From the NCBI RefSeq assembly GCF_016742955.1, contig NZ_JABBYC010000036.1, positions 1-48,156 of the forward strand: 48,156 nt of DNA, in the 5' to 3' direction. A program made the translations under genes and the position numbers. Below are positions 1 through 7,925 of the stretch, one piece after another. Source of the DNA: Myceligenerans indicum (GTDB lineage Bacteria > Actinomycetota > Actinomycetes > Actinomycetales > Cellulomonadaceae). Numbering within the stretch: the first letter of the stretch is position 1; each line of letters opens with the position of its first letter. The notes below the pieces were generated by a model. It was not told the origin of the DNA. It made no database searches and saw only the letters and a program-made list of their open reading frames with translations.

Positions 1-5
1 CCTTA

Positions 6-38
6 TCGTCGGCAGCGTCAGATGTGTATAAGAGACAG
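6..38 (+). other. Tn5/Nextera read-1 sequencing adapter (artefact)
   Basis: These 33 bases match the Illumina Nextera read-1 transposase adapter as I know it. Bases 20-38 (AGATGTGTATAAGAGACAG) are the 19-bp hyperactive Tn5 mosaic end, and bases 6-19 are the usual 14-base tail before it. Bases 1-5 lie where the end of an i5 index would sit. No transposase gene, second mosaic end or target duplication is visible, so this is an untrimmed library adapter at a contig end, not a mobile element. True genomic sequence starts at about base 39. Confidence 0.97.
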
Positions 39-79
39 GGCCGCGGCGGGTGGGCCGCGGCGGGTGGCCGCGGCGGGGG
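39..79. repeat. Three imperfect copies of a GC-only 13-14 bp unit
   Basis: Three head-to-tail copies of GGCCGCGGCGGGT (39-51, 53-65, 66-78 with the last base changed) lie between the adapter and the stop of the permease gene. The stretch is almost purely G and C. It may be a real downstream repeat that stopped the assembly, or it may have been affected by mis-assembly at the contig end. Confidence 0.7.
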
Positions 80-874
80 TCAGCGGAATCTGCGGCCCTC
101 GTCGCGGCGGTAGGACCAGGTGGCCAGGGCGGCGATCGCGATGGTCCAGCCCACCAGGACCGGGATCGCCAGGGAGTAGGCCTCGGTGCCGGTGAGCGCC
201 TGCACCAGCAGGTCGCGCCCGGCCCGGGTCGGGGTTGCCTGGGAGATCCCGTCCAGCCACCCCGGGAAGAACTCGGGTGGCAGGAACAGCCCGCCGGCGA
301 ACGCGAGCGGGAACAGGATCGCCTGCACCACCGGGAGCGCCGCCTTGGCGGGCAGGGCGTAGCCCACGCCGAGTCCGAGCAGCACGAACGGCACCGACAC
401 CGCGAGGATCGTCCCGATGCCCGCGACGAGCCGCAGCGGCGTCGCGGTCGCCTCCGTGAACAGGACCGCGACCAGGATCAGCGGGACCAGCCCGAACAGT
501 GCGAAGATCCCGCCGTTGAGCACACGCCCCACCATCTGCGGCCCGGGCCCGGTGGGCAGCGAGCGCAGGTACGGGTAGAACGGCAGCTGCCGGTCCTCGG
601 CGACGCCCAGCCCGTAGGTGAACAGACTGGCGGAGCAGACCGCGAACAGGGCGAGCCCGGCAACCGCCATCGTGGCCCACTGCGGGTCGCCGGCCACGTC
701 CTCCTGCGGCACCACGAAGAACGCCATCGCGAGCGCGGGGAAGAGCATGTTGCCGAACACGGCGATGGGGATCCGCACGGTCTCGAGGAACTGGTACTTC
801 AGGTGCAGCCAGGACAGGGCCCAGAAGGGGCGCAGGTTCGTGGCGGGGCCGGGCCCCGTCGTCGGGGTGGTCAT
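80..874 (-). CDS. ABC-2 type transporter permease
   Basis: This 264-aa protein is the membrane half of an ABC exporter; the ATPase is encoded directly upstream. It has six likely membrane segments, including one near residues 38-55, a stretch with FVLLGLGVGYALPAK, and a late segment LAFAGGLFLPPEFFPGW, followed by a short basic tail. The Pro-rich LFLPPEFFP after the fifth helix is typical of DrrB/NodJ-like ABC-2 permeases. The ATG at 874 overlaps the ATPase stop by four bases (ATGA), indicating translational coupling. The open frame extends upstream through the ATPase, but that part is a shadow. The substrate cannot be read from sequence; drug or lipid export is usual for the family. Confidence 0.9.
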   Translation of the reverse strand: MTTPTTGPGPATNLRPFWALSWLHLKYQFLETVRIPIAVFGNMLFPALAMAFFVVPQEDVAGDPQWATMAVAGLALFAVCSASLFTYGLGVAEDRQLPFYPYLRSLPTGPGPQMVGRVLNGGIFALFGLVPLILVAVLFTEATATPLRLVAGIGTILAVSVPFVLLGLGVGYALPAKAALPVVQAILFPLAFAGGLFLPPEFFPGWLDGISQATPTRAGRDLLVQALTGTEAYSLAIPVLVGWTIAIAALATWSYRRDEGRRFR

Positions 875-1818
875 CGGTTCGCTCCTTCGGTCAGGTGGCC
901 GCCGTCCTGCGGAGCGTCGTCGGTCTGCGCTCCTGGCCCGGGTGTCGCGCCGGGACGTGCGCCGCTCCTGGTGCCCTCGGTCAGCTGGGTGAACGCCTCC
1001 TCGAGCGAGGCTCGCCGGATCTCCAGGCCCTTGAACTCCGTGCCGGAGCGGACCAGGTCGCGCACGAACTCGTCGGAGTCGGCGACGACGTGCTCGCGCT
1101 GGGTCCCGTCGGGCCCGGCGTAGGAGACCCGGGTGCCTCCGACACGTTCGAGGATCGCCTCCAGACTGTCGTCGGCGAGGACGCGACCCTGATCGATCAC
1201 GACGACGCGCTCTGCGAGCGCCTGGATCTCCTCCAGGTAGTGCGAGGTGAGCAGTACGGTCACGCCGGACCGGTGGCAGGCCCGGATCGCGTCCCACAGT
1301 GCAGTACGGCCTGCGACGTCGAGTCCGGTGGTGGGCTCGTCGAGCAGGACGACGCGCGGCCGTCCGGTCATGGCGAGCGCCACCGCGAGCCTGCGCTTCT
1401 GCCCGCCCGACAACGACCCGGTCTGGCGGCGGGCCAGGTCCTCGATGCCGAACTGGGCCAGCAGTTCCGGCGTGGGTACGGGGTCGGGGTAGTGCCCGCC
1501 CACGAAGTCGACGACCTCGCCGACGCGCAGTGTGGCGGGGAGTCCGGTTTCCTGCGGCGTCATGCCGAGGGTGATGCGTGCGGCGGGTTGGGTGGGGTCC
1601 TGGCCGAGCAGCCGCACGCTGCCGGTGTCGGGCCGGCGCAGGCCACTGACCAGGGAGAGGAGTGTGGACTTCCCGGCTCCGTTCGGGCCGAGGAGGCCGA
1701 CGAGCTCGCCCGGCCCCACGTCCAGGGAGACGTGGTCGAGGGCGAGGATGTCCCCGAACGTGCGGGTCACGTCCGTGACGGAGACGACGGTGCCGTCGTC
1801 GTGGTGGTCCGGTTTCAT
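871..1818 (-). CDS. ABC transporter ATP-binding protein (ABC-2 exporter, DrrA/CcmA-like)
   Basis: This 315-aa cytoplasmic ATPase powers the exporter encoded by the overlapping downstream permease gene. The nucleotide-binding domain covers roughly residues 12-230. It has Walker A GPNGAGKST (44-52), signature LSGGQ (136-140), Walker B VVLLDEPTTGLD (156-167) and the H-loop LLTSHYLEE. A C-terminal extension of about 80 residues ends in a Gly/Pro/Ala-rich tail, as in DrrA-type ATPases. The start at 1818 overlaps the regulator gene stop by four bases. The order regulator, ATPase, permease fits an inducible export operon. Confidence 0.94.
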   Translation of the reverse strand: MKPDHHDDGTVVSVTDVTRTFGDILALDHVSLDVGPGELVGLLGPNGAGKSTLLSLVSGLRRPDTGSVRLLGQDPTQPAARITLGMTPQETGLPATLRVGEVVDFVGGHYPDPVPTPELLAQFGIEDLARRQTGSLSGGQKRRLAVALAMTGRPRVVLLDEPTTGLDVAGRTALWDAIRACHRSGVTVLLTSHYLEEIQALAERVVVIDQGRVLADDSLEAILERVGGTRVSYAGPDGTQREHVVADSDEFVRDLVRSGTEFKGLEIRRASLEEAFTQLTEGTRSGARPGATPGPGAQTDDAPQDGGHLTEGANR

Positions 1819-2120
1819 GCTCCGGTTCCCTTCAGGAGGTCGGAAAGGGCGGCGCGATAGTCGCGAAATGCGGCCCGGCCGCGGTCGGTGAGCTTCAGGT
1901 AGGTCGCCGGGGTGCGGCCCTCGTGGGTCTTGGTGACCTCGACGTAGCCGGCGTCCTCGAGTTTGCGCAGGTGGGTGGACAGGTTGCCGGCTGTCATGGC
2001 GAGCAGCGCGCGCAGCTTGGGAAACGCGATCTCGTCGCCGGGGCCGAGGGCGGCGAGGGTGGCCACGATGCGCAGGCGCGCGGGGGCGTGGATGACGGCG
2101 TCGAGCTCGTTCTCAGACAT
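1815..2120 (-). CDS. Winged-helix transcriptional regulator (HTH_34 / MarR-ArsR-like)
   Basis: This 101-aa protein is almost entirely one winged-helix domain. An N-terminal helix (APARLRIVATLAAL) leads to the recognition region (residues about 33-55, MTAGNLSTHLRKLEDAGYV) and a wing (THEGRTPATYLKLTDRG). This layout matches the small actinobacterial regulators found in front of ABC exporters. It probably represses its own operon; the perfect palindrome at 2801-2823 in the operon leader is the obvious candidate operator. The gene overlaps both neighbours (by 8 and 4 bases). The ligand is unknown. Confidence 0.9.
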   Translation of the reverse strand: MSENELDAVIHAPARLRIVATLAALGPGDEIAFPKLRALLAMTAGNLSTHLRKLEDAGYVEVTKTHEGRTPATYLKLTDRGRAAFRDYRAALSDLLKGTGA

Positions 2121-2778
2121 CGAGGTTCCCGCGCCGTCGCACCCGGACGGCGGACACGGCCCCCATCGTGAGGAAGCCGCCCCCGCCGAGCAGCGCCATG
2201 ACGAGGTTGGTCCCGGGGACCCCGACGAGGCTGGCGACGGCTGCCGTGACCAGCATCCACACGCCGAGGGCGTAGAGGCTGTCCTCCTGGAAGGCCATCC
2301 CTCCGGCCAGGTACATCAGCCCCACGATGAGACAGGCGAGGCCGTTCGCGGTGACCGCGATCATCTCGCCGTCGGCGCCGGTGCGGATCAGGCCGTTGAG
2401 GATGGCCCACATCGTCACGAAGCCGAGCATCCATCCCCAGCCGTACATCGCTCCCGCGCGCGCCGAGGTGCCCCGTGTTCCGGCGGTTCGCCGGATCGAG
2501 TGGATCATGGTGACGGCGATCGCCGCGACGACGGCGATGCCGAGCGTCCAGCCGGCCCAGGGCGCGGGGTCGCTGCCGTCCCGCGACGTGAACCACATCG
2601 CGAGGTAGCCGACCATCCAGGCGGCTCCCCAGGCGAGGTAGAGCAGTCGCGCGTCGGGCTCGAGCATGCTGCGGGTGAGTTGCTGCTGGTCGCTGATCAG
2701 GCGTAGGCGCGCGGCGGCGTCGAGCTCGGCGTCGCCGCCTCGTTCCGTGCCCGACGGCGTGTCGTGGTCCTTTGACAT
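2113..2778 (-). CDS. Multi-pass membrane protein of unknown function
   Basis: This 221-aa protein has an acidic, soluble N-terminus of about 45 residues followed by about six hydrophobic segments, including LAWGAAWMVGYLAMWF, WTLGIAVVAAIAVTMI, LACLIVGLMYLAGGMAF and TNLVMALLGGGGFLTMG. The ATG at 2778 is preceded by GGGAAAGG at good spacing; an earlier in-frame ATG would put the operator palindrome inside the coding region and is rejected. It is the first gene of the operon with the regulator, ATPase and permease, overlapping the regulator by eight bases. It may be an accessory membrane subunit or a sensor. No catalytic motif is visible. Confidence 0.85.
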   Translation of the reverse strand: MSKDHDTPSGTERGGDAELDAAARLRLISDQQQLTRSMLEPDARLLYLAWGAAWMVGYLAMWFTSRDGSDPAPWAGWTLGIAVVAAIAVTMIHSIRRTAGTRGTSARAGAMYGWGWMLGFVTMWAILNGLIRTGADGEMIAVTANGLACLIVGLMYLAGGMAFQEDSLYALGVWMLVTAAVASLVGVPGTNLVMALLGGGGFLTMGAVSAVRVRRRGNLDV

Positions 2779-2800
2779 GTCCAACCTTTCCCGATCGCCA

Positions 2801-2823
2801 ACTGGTTTGTACTGCAAACCAGT
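2801..2823. promoter_or_regulatory. Perfect 9-5-9 palindrome, probable operator of the ABC exporter operon
   Basis: ACTGGTTTG (2801-2809) and CAAACCAGT (2815-2823) are exact reverse complements separated by TACTG. The palindrome lies 23-45 bases upstream of the operon's first ATG (2778). A TTGAAA hexamer on the minus strand (2844-2849) could be the -35 element, placing the palindrome over the -10 region or the transcription start. The length and symmetry suit a winged-helix dimer, and the third gene encodes one. Confidence 0.7.
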
Positions 2824-2879
2824 CTGCCGCTGGCGCCGCCGCATTTCAAGTCCCGGAGCCCCACGAAGATCCGGTCGGG

Positions 2880-2885
2880 TAGGTT
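2880..2885 (+). promoter_or_regulatory. -10 element TAGGTT of a leaderless transcript (S10 peptidase)
   Basis: TAGGTT lies seven bases before the GTG at 2893 and there is no Shine-Dalgarno sequence. This spacing, repeated across the window, puts the transcription start at or next to the start codon and supports the chosen start. Confidence 0.6.
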
Positions 2886-2892
2886 CGCCCGG

Positions 2893-4416
2893 GTGAGCGA
2901 CACTCCCACCTCAGAATCCACCAGCCGTTCCGAAGCCGAGGAGCCGGGCACGAACCGGCCGGCGCCGGGCGGCGACACCGCGACCGCGCGGCAGGAACCC
3001 CAGGACGACCTCGTCACCACTCGCCACACGCTGCACACCCCGGACGGCGACCTGGCCTACACCGCCACGACCGGCCGGATCGTGCTGCGCGAGGAGGTCA
3101 CCACGGACGAGAAGTATGGCGGCCGCAAGGCCAAGGCCGAGATGTCCCTGACCTACTACACGCTCGACGACGCCGACGTGGCACGACGCCCGGTGACGTT
3201 CGCGTTCAACGGCGGTCCGGGTTCCTCCTCGGTGTGGCTCCACCTGGGGCTCCTCGGTCCGCGCCGGGTGGACTCGGGCGACGTGGGGAACCTGACCCCG
3301 CCGCCCTACGGGTTGATCGACAACCACGAGACCCTGCTGCGCGTCAGCGACCTCGTCTTCATCGACCCGGTCTCCACGGGATACTCACGTGCCGCCGAGG
3401 GCGAGAAGGCCCGGCCGTACCACGGCTTCACGGGCGACCTGGAGTCCGTCGGCGAGGTCATCCGCCTGTGGACGTCCCGTCACGACCGGTGGATGAGCCC
3501 GAAGTTCCTCATCGGGGAGTCGTACGGCGGCACGCGGGGCGCCTCGCTGGCGGAGTACCTGCAGAGCCGGTTCGGGATGTTCCTCAACGGCCTCATGCTG
3601 ATCGCGCCCGCCCTGAACCTGGAGACGCTCTACCACGCGGACGGCTCCGACCTGCCGAATCCGCTGTTCCTGCCGGTGTACGCCGCCACGGCGCACTACC
3701 ACGGGCTGCACCCGGGCCGCTCGCTCGACGAGGTGGTCGCCGATGCCCGCGCCTACGCCGACGAGTACCGCGCCGTCCTCGCCCGCGGCCAGGCGCTGGA
3801 CGACGACGCCCGCGCGGCCGCCGTCGCACGCGTCGCCGCGATCACGGGGCTGAGCGAGGACTACGTGGACCGCGCGAACCTGCGCCCCGAGCACACCCGC
3901 GCCTACGCGGAGCTGCTCCGGTCGCAGCGCCTGGTGACCGGCCGCCTCGACACGCGGTTCACCGGCCCTGCGGACCACTACACGCACGAGGTCATGCCCG
4001 GCGACCCGTTCCTCACCGCGATCCTGGGCCCCTACTCGGCCGCCCTCCACCACTACCTGCGCGGTGAGCTGGAGTACGGCAACGACGCGGTGTACGAGGT
4101 CATGACCGGCGCCGTGCACCCGTGGTCGTACAAGGAGTTCGAGGGCCGGGCGATCGACGTCGCGGGCAAGCTCGCCGAGGCCATGATCGTGAACCCCCAC
4201 CTGCAGGTGCACGTGGCCATGGGCCGGTACGACGGCGGCGTCCCGGTCGAGGCGATCGAGTACAGCCTGGACCAGATGCCGGTTCCGCGCGAGGCCCGCG
4301 AGCGCGTCGAGACCCGGACCTACCCGGCCGGGCACATGATGTACGTGCACCCCGAGGCCCGGGTCCAGCAGTCCGCGGACCTGGCGGCGTTCGTCGAACG
4401 GGCGTCCAACCGGTGA
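2893..4416 (+). CDS. S10 family serine carboxypeptidase-like peptidase
   Basis: This 507-aa alpha/beta-hydrolase of the serine carboxypeptidase family (S10) would remove C-terminal residues from peptides. The substrate-binding motif FNGGPGSSSVW starts near residue 105. The catalytic Ser is residue 210 in GESYGG, the Asp is about 447 in GRYDGG, and the His is about 481 in AGHMMYVHPE. All three are present in the family order. No signal peptide is visible: the first 40 residues are Glu/Thr/Ser-rich, so it appears cytoplasmic like other bacterial members. It starts at GTG behind a leaderless-type promoter, divergent from the ABC operon. Confidence 0.93.
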   Translation: MSDTPTSESTSRSEAEEPGTNRPAPGGDTATARQEPQDDLVTTRHTLHTPDGDLAYTATTGRIVLREEVTTDEKYGGRKAKAEMSLTYYTLDDADVARRPVTFAFNGGPGSSSVWLHLGLLGPRRVDSGDVGNLTPPPYGLIDNHETLLRVSDLVFIDPVSTGYSRAAEGEKARPYHGFTGDLESVGEVIRLWTSRHDRWMSPKFLIGESYGGTRGASLAEYLQSRFGMFLNGLMLIAPALNLETLYHADGSDLPNPLFLPVYAATAHYHGLHPGRSLDEVVADARAYADEYRAVLARGQALDDDARAAAVARVAAITGLSEDYVDRANLRPEHTRAYAELLRSQRLVTGRLDTRFTGPADHYTHEVMPGDPFLTAILGPYSAALHHYLRGELEYGNDAVYEVMTGAVHPWSYKEFEGRAIDVAGKLAEAMIVNPHLQVHVAMGRYDGGVPVEAIEYSLDQMPVPREARERVETRTYPAGHMMYVHPEARVQQSADLAAFVERASNR

Positions 4417-4464
4417 TCCGGCGGGCTCCAGGATGCGCCCAGGCGGACGGGTGAGGATTCGCTC

Positions 4465-5253
4465 GTGAGCACTGTGGAGAGCCGGCACCGGATCGGGGCC
4501 GAGATCTGGATCGTACTGGGGCTGAGCCTCGGCAAGGCGGCGGTCTACTCGATCGTGAGCATCACGGCGCGCCTGACCGACGGCGCGCCGCTCGCCCAGC
4601 AGACCGCCACGCTGAACGCGAGCCAGGCTGAACGCTCCTGGCTGGACCTGACCTACCAGCTGCTCGGCATCGGGTTCGGCCTGGTCCCGGTCGCGCTGGC
4701 GCTCTTCCTGCTGAGCGCGCGCGGCCGGGGCTCGCTCGCCCGCATCGGGCTGGACCGCGCCCGCCCCGGCCTGGACGTGGCGTGGGGTGTGGCGCTGGCG
4801 GCGGTGATCGGGATTCCCGGGCTCGCGTTCTACTCGGTCGGGCGCGCCCTGGGCATCACGGTCCACGTGCAGGCCAGTGCGCTGAACGACCACTGGTGGA
4901 CCGTGCCGGTGCTGCTCCTGTCAGCGCTCTACAACGGCCTCCTGGAAGAGATCATCGCGGTCGCGTACCTGTACGAGCGCACGCACGACCTGGGCTGGGG
5001 GCGCGTCCGGTTCATCGTGGCGAGCTCGCTGCTGCGCGGTTCGTACCACCTGTACCAGGGCATCGGACCCTTCCTGGGCAACGTCGCGATGGGCGTCCTG
5101 TTCTCGTGGTTCTACACGTCCCCGAGATTCCGGTCCGACGGCCGGCACCGGGTCATCCCGCTCGTCGTCGCGCACACCCTGCTCGACGTGGTCGCGTTCG
5201 TGGGGTATGCACTGGTTCCTGAAGAATGGCTGGTGGCGATGGGGGCCGCGTAG
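4465..5253 (+). CDS. CPBP family intramembrane protease homologue
   Basis: This 262-aa protein has about seven membrane segments. It carries the CPBP (Abi/Rce1-like) motifs in order: a Glu-Glu motif EEIIAVAYLYER (motif 1, EExxxR-like, near residue 157), a second motif around SYHLYQGIGPFLGN, and a late VVAHTLLDVV with the metal-binding His and Asp. Family members cleave prenylated or other membrane substrates or act as immunity proteins for bacteriocins; the role here is unknown. GTG start, with GAGGAT six bases upstream as a weak leaderless-type -10. A second CPBP homologue lies at 44776-45603. Confidence 0.87.
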   Translation: MSTVESRHRIGAEIWIVLGLSLGKAAVYSIVSITARLTDGAPLAQQTATLNASQAERSWLDLTYQLLGIGFGLVPVALALFLLSARGRGSLARIGLDRARPGLDVAWGVALAAVIGIPGLAFYSVGRALGITVHVQASALNDHWWTVPVLLLSALYNGLLEEIIAVAYLYERTHDLGWGRVRFIVASSLLRGSYHLYQGIGPFLGNVAMGVLFSWFYTSPRFRSDGRHRVIPLVVAHTLLDVVAFVGYALVPEEWLVAMGAA

Positions 5254-5286
5254 CGATGTTCTTCCTCGCGTCGCGGATCGCCGCCC

Positions 5287-5292
5287 TAGACT
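5287..5292 (+). promoter_or_regulatory. -10 element TAGACT of a leaderless transcript (flippase fusion)
   Basis: TAGACT ends seven bases before the ATG at 5300. No Shine-Dalgarno sequence precedes that ATG. The element favours 5300 over in-frame starts further upstream that overlap the CPBP gene. Confidence 0.65.
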
Positions 5293-5299
5293 CGCGAGT

Positions 5300-7879
5300 A
5301 TGTCCCACGCGACCGAGCGGGCTGCCGACCCCGTGAACATGGTCCGCGTCGTGGACACCCCGGAGGTGCGCGTCCGGCACCCTCGCGATCTGCTCGGCCT
5401 GGTGATCAGCGCGCTCGGCATCGTCCTGGTCCTGGTCATGTCGGTCGCCGCGCACGGCACCACCGAGGGCGTCACCCAGGACGTCCGGAGCTTCAACAGC
5501 CTCGTGGCGGACATCCTGTTTGTCCCCGTCGTGGTGCTGCAGGGCGTGGTGGCCGTCCTCGGCCCGGTGGCGGTCCTCACGGAACTCGGCCTGCGCAGGC
5601 TCGGCCGCCAGGTCGTGGAGTCGATCGTGGCCGGGGTCAGCGGCCTGGTCATCGGCATCCTGTTCGGGCTCGGCGTGCGCTACCTGGGGAGCCGCGAGCT
5701 GGTCCGCGGCATGTCGGTCTGGGTGTCGGGCGAGTTCCAGCTCGTCATCCCCACCTATGCGGTGGCGCTCACCGCTCTGCTCACCGTGGCCGGGCCCGCG
5801 ACCCGCCGTCGTACCGTGCGGTGGACGTGGAACCTGCTGTTCGTCGCCCTGCTCATCGTCCTCATCACCGGCCAGGTGTCGCTGCCCGGGGTGCTTGTCG
5901 CACTGCTTCTCGGCCGGGTCGTCGGCCAGGCCGTGCAGTACGTCTCGGGCGTGAGGAGCGAGCGCGCCTACGGTCCGGACCTCGTCACCGCGGTCCGGCG
6001 TGCGGGCTTCCGCCCGCAGGCCCTCGTGCGGGTCCGCGCCATGTCCGACGACGCGGACCACACCCCCTCGGGGGCCGAGCCCGTGACCGAGGTCGACGAG
6101 AACGGAGTGGCCAGCACCCACATCCCGGTCAGCGTGCTGAGCGCACCACGGTTCCACGACCCACGGCCGGACGGGGCGGAGCCGCCGTCGGACCCCGCCA
6201 CCCTGGCCCTCGCCCGGACCCGCGACACGCGCGTCTACGCACTGTTCACCGACGACGGCGTGCGCCGGGACGTCGTCGTGCTCGACGGCGACCGCCAGGT
6301 GGTCGGCACCCTGACCCGGCTCTGGCGGGCGCTGCGCCTGCGCGGCATCGAGGGGCGCGCCGCGATCTCGCTCAAGGCGGTCGCCGAACGCCATGCGCTG
6401 CTGTCGTACGCGGCGATGGCCGCCGGGGTGCGCACGCCGCGACTGCACGGCGTCGGCGAGGCCGCCGACTCCGTGACCCTCGTGCTGGAGCATCCGCAGC
6501 ACGCGACGCCCTTCGCGGAGGTCCCCGCGGACGACATCGACGCGCGGGTGCTCGCCGAGGCCTGGGACCAGCTCGGACGTGCGCACAGCGCGGGGCTGAC
6601 CCACCGCGCCCTGGCCCCCGACGTGCTGCTCGTGCACCGCGACGACGACGGGGACCCGCACGTGTGGCTCACCGGGTGGGAGCAGGGAGACATCGTCTCG
6701 ACGCCGCTCTCCCGCCGGCTCGACCTGGTGCAGATGCTCGCGGTGCTGTCGGTCAAGGTCGGCGCGCGGCAGGCCGTGGCGTCCGCGGTCCGCGCCCTGC
6801 CCGACGAGGACATCGCCGCCATCGGCCCGCTGATCCAGTCCATCGCGCTGCCCCGGCCCACCCGTGAGGCCCTGCGCGCGCAGAAGGGCCTGATCGCGGA
6901 GCTCCGGGACGCCATCGTGGAGCACCTGCCCGAGGCCGACGTGCAGCCGCAGCGGATCACCCGGTTCGGCGCACGCACCGTCGTGATGCTGACGCTGACC
7001 ATCGTGGCCGTGGCCGTGGTGGTCGGCACCATCAGCTTCGACCAGATCGCCGAGGCCGTGCGCGGGGCGAACCCGTGGTGGGTGGCCGTCGCCTACGCCT
7101 ACGGGCTGATCACCTGGGTGGGCGCCGGGCTGACGCTCGTCGCGTTCTCCCCGGTCAGGGTGTCGCTGTTCCGTGCCACGATGACCCAGGCCGCGGGCTC
7201 GTTCGTCGCCCTGGCGGCACCGGCCGGGATCGGGCCCGCCGCGCTCAACCTGCGGCTGCTCACCCAGCGCAACGTCGCGATGCCGATGGCGGTGGCGACG
7301 GTGGCGCTCGTGCAGGTGTCGCAGTTCGTCGTGACGGTGCTGCTGCTGATCGTGATGTCCGTCTTCACCGGCGAGGGCGTGCTGGTCGAGCTGCCACCGG
7401 CCTCGGCACTGATCGCCCTGGGCGGCGTGGCCGTGGCAGTGGTGGCGATACTCCTGGTTCCGCAGGTGCGACGGTGGGTGCTCGGCTTCATCCGGCCACG
7501 CCTCCGGCAGGTGTGGCCCCGGCTCGCGTCCATGCTGTCGCACCCCGGTCGCCTCGCCCTGGGCATCGCGGGGAACCTCGTGCTGACCCTCGGCTACGCG
7601 CTCACGTTCGACGCCTGCCTCCGCGCGTTCGGGGAGTCGCTGGCGCTGGTCGACGTCGCGCTGGTGTACCTCGTGGGCCACGCCCTCGGCGCACTCCTGC
7701 CCACACCGGGCGGCCTGGGCGGGGTCGAGGGCGCGCTGACGGCCGGGCTCGCCGCGGCCGGGCTCTCACCGGCGCTGGCCGTGTCGGGCGCGCTGCTGTA
7801 CCGCGTGGTCACCTACTGGGGACGCGTCCCGCTGGGCTGGGTCGCCATGCGCTACCTGGAACGCAAGGGCGACCTGTAG
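5300..7879 (+). CDS. Membrane-pseudokinase-UPF0104 (LPG-synthase-like flippase) fusion protein
   Basis: This 859-aa protein has three parts. Residues about 25-215 hold five to six membrane helices. Residues about 310-540 resemble an aminoglycoside/lipopolysaccharide-type kinase fold: AERHALLSYAAMAAGV, then THRALAPDVLLV where HRD/N would be, and LTGWEQG where DFG would be. The catalytic Asp residues are therefore missing and it reads as a pseudokinase. Residues about 553-859 form a UPF0104/AglD-like domain with about eight helices, as in the flippase part of MprF, with LPTPGGLGGVEGAL near the end. It has no recognisable LPG-synthase catalytic domain. It may move or sense a membrane lipid or glycan intermediate; the substrate is unknown. 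Confidence 0.88.
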   Translation: MSHATERAADPVNMVRVVDTPEVRVRHPRDLLGLVISALGIVLVLVMSVAAHGTTEGVTQDVRSFNSLVADILFVPVVVLQGVVAVLGPVAVLTELGLRRLGRQVVESIVAGVSGLVIGILFGLGVRYLGSRELVRGMSVWVSGEFQLVIPTYAVALTALLTVAGPATRRRTVRWTWNLLFVALLIVLITGQVSLPGVLVALLLGRVVGQAVQYVSGVRSERAYGPDLVTAVRRAGFRPQALVRVRAMSDDADHTPSGAEPVTEVDENGVASTHIPVSVLSAPRFHDPRPDGAEPPSDPATLALARTRDTRVYALFTDDGVRRDVVVLDGDRQVVGTLTRLWRALRLRGIEGRAAISLKAVAERHALLSYAAMAAGVRTPRLHGVGEAADSVTLVLEHPQHATPFAEVPADDIDARVLAEAWDQLGRAHSAGLTHRALAPDVLLVHRDDDGDPHVWLTGWEQGDIVSTPLSRRLDLVQMLAVLSVKVGARQAVASAVRALPDEDIAAIGPLIQSIALPRPTREALRAQKGLIAELRDAIVEHLPEADVQPQRITRFGARTVVMLTLTIVAVAVVVGTISFDQIAEAVRGANPWWVAVAYAYGLITWVGAGLTLVAFSPVRVSLFRATMTQAAGSFVALAAPAGIGPAALNLRLLTQRNVAMPMAVATVALVQVSQFVVTVLLLIVMSVFTGEGVLVELPPASALIALGGVAVAVVAILLVPQVRRWVLGFIRPRLRQVWPRLASMLSHPGRLALGIAGNLVLTLGYALTFDACLRAFGESLALVDVALVYLVGHALGALLPTPGGLGGVEGALTAGLAAAGLSPALAVSGALLYRVVTYWGRVPLGWVAMRYLERKGDL

Positions 7880-7912
7880 CAAGACCGGGGCCACCCGGGC
7901 CGGCCGCATACC

Positions 7913-7918
7913 TACACT
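7913..7918 (+). promoter_or_regulatory. -10 element TACACT of a leaderless transcript (nadE)
   Basis: TACACT lies seven bases before the GTG at 7926 in the 46-base gap behind the flippase gene. No Shine-Dalgarno sequence is present. Confidence 0.65.
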
Positions 7919-7925
7919 CGGAGTC

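Noticed and set aside
6..38. Natural Tn5-like transposon end
   Set aside because: The mosaic end is preceded by the synthetic library tail and lies at the contig end; no transposase or second end is present.
5153..7681. 842-aa minus-strand open frame
   Set aside because: It is the complement of the flippase gene: its protein is His/Arg/Gln/Asp-rich with no domains, and it has no promoter or ribosome-binding site.
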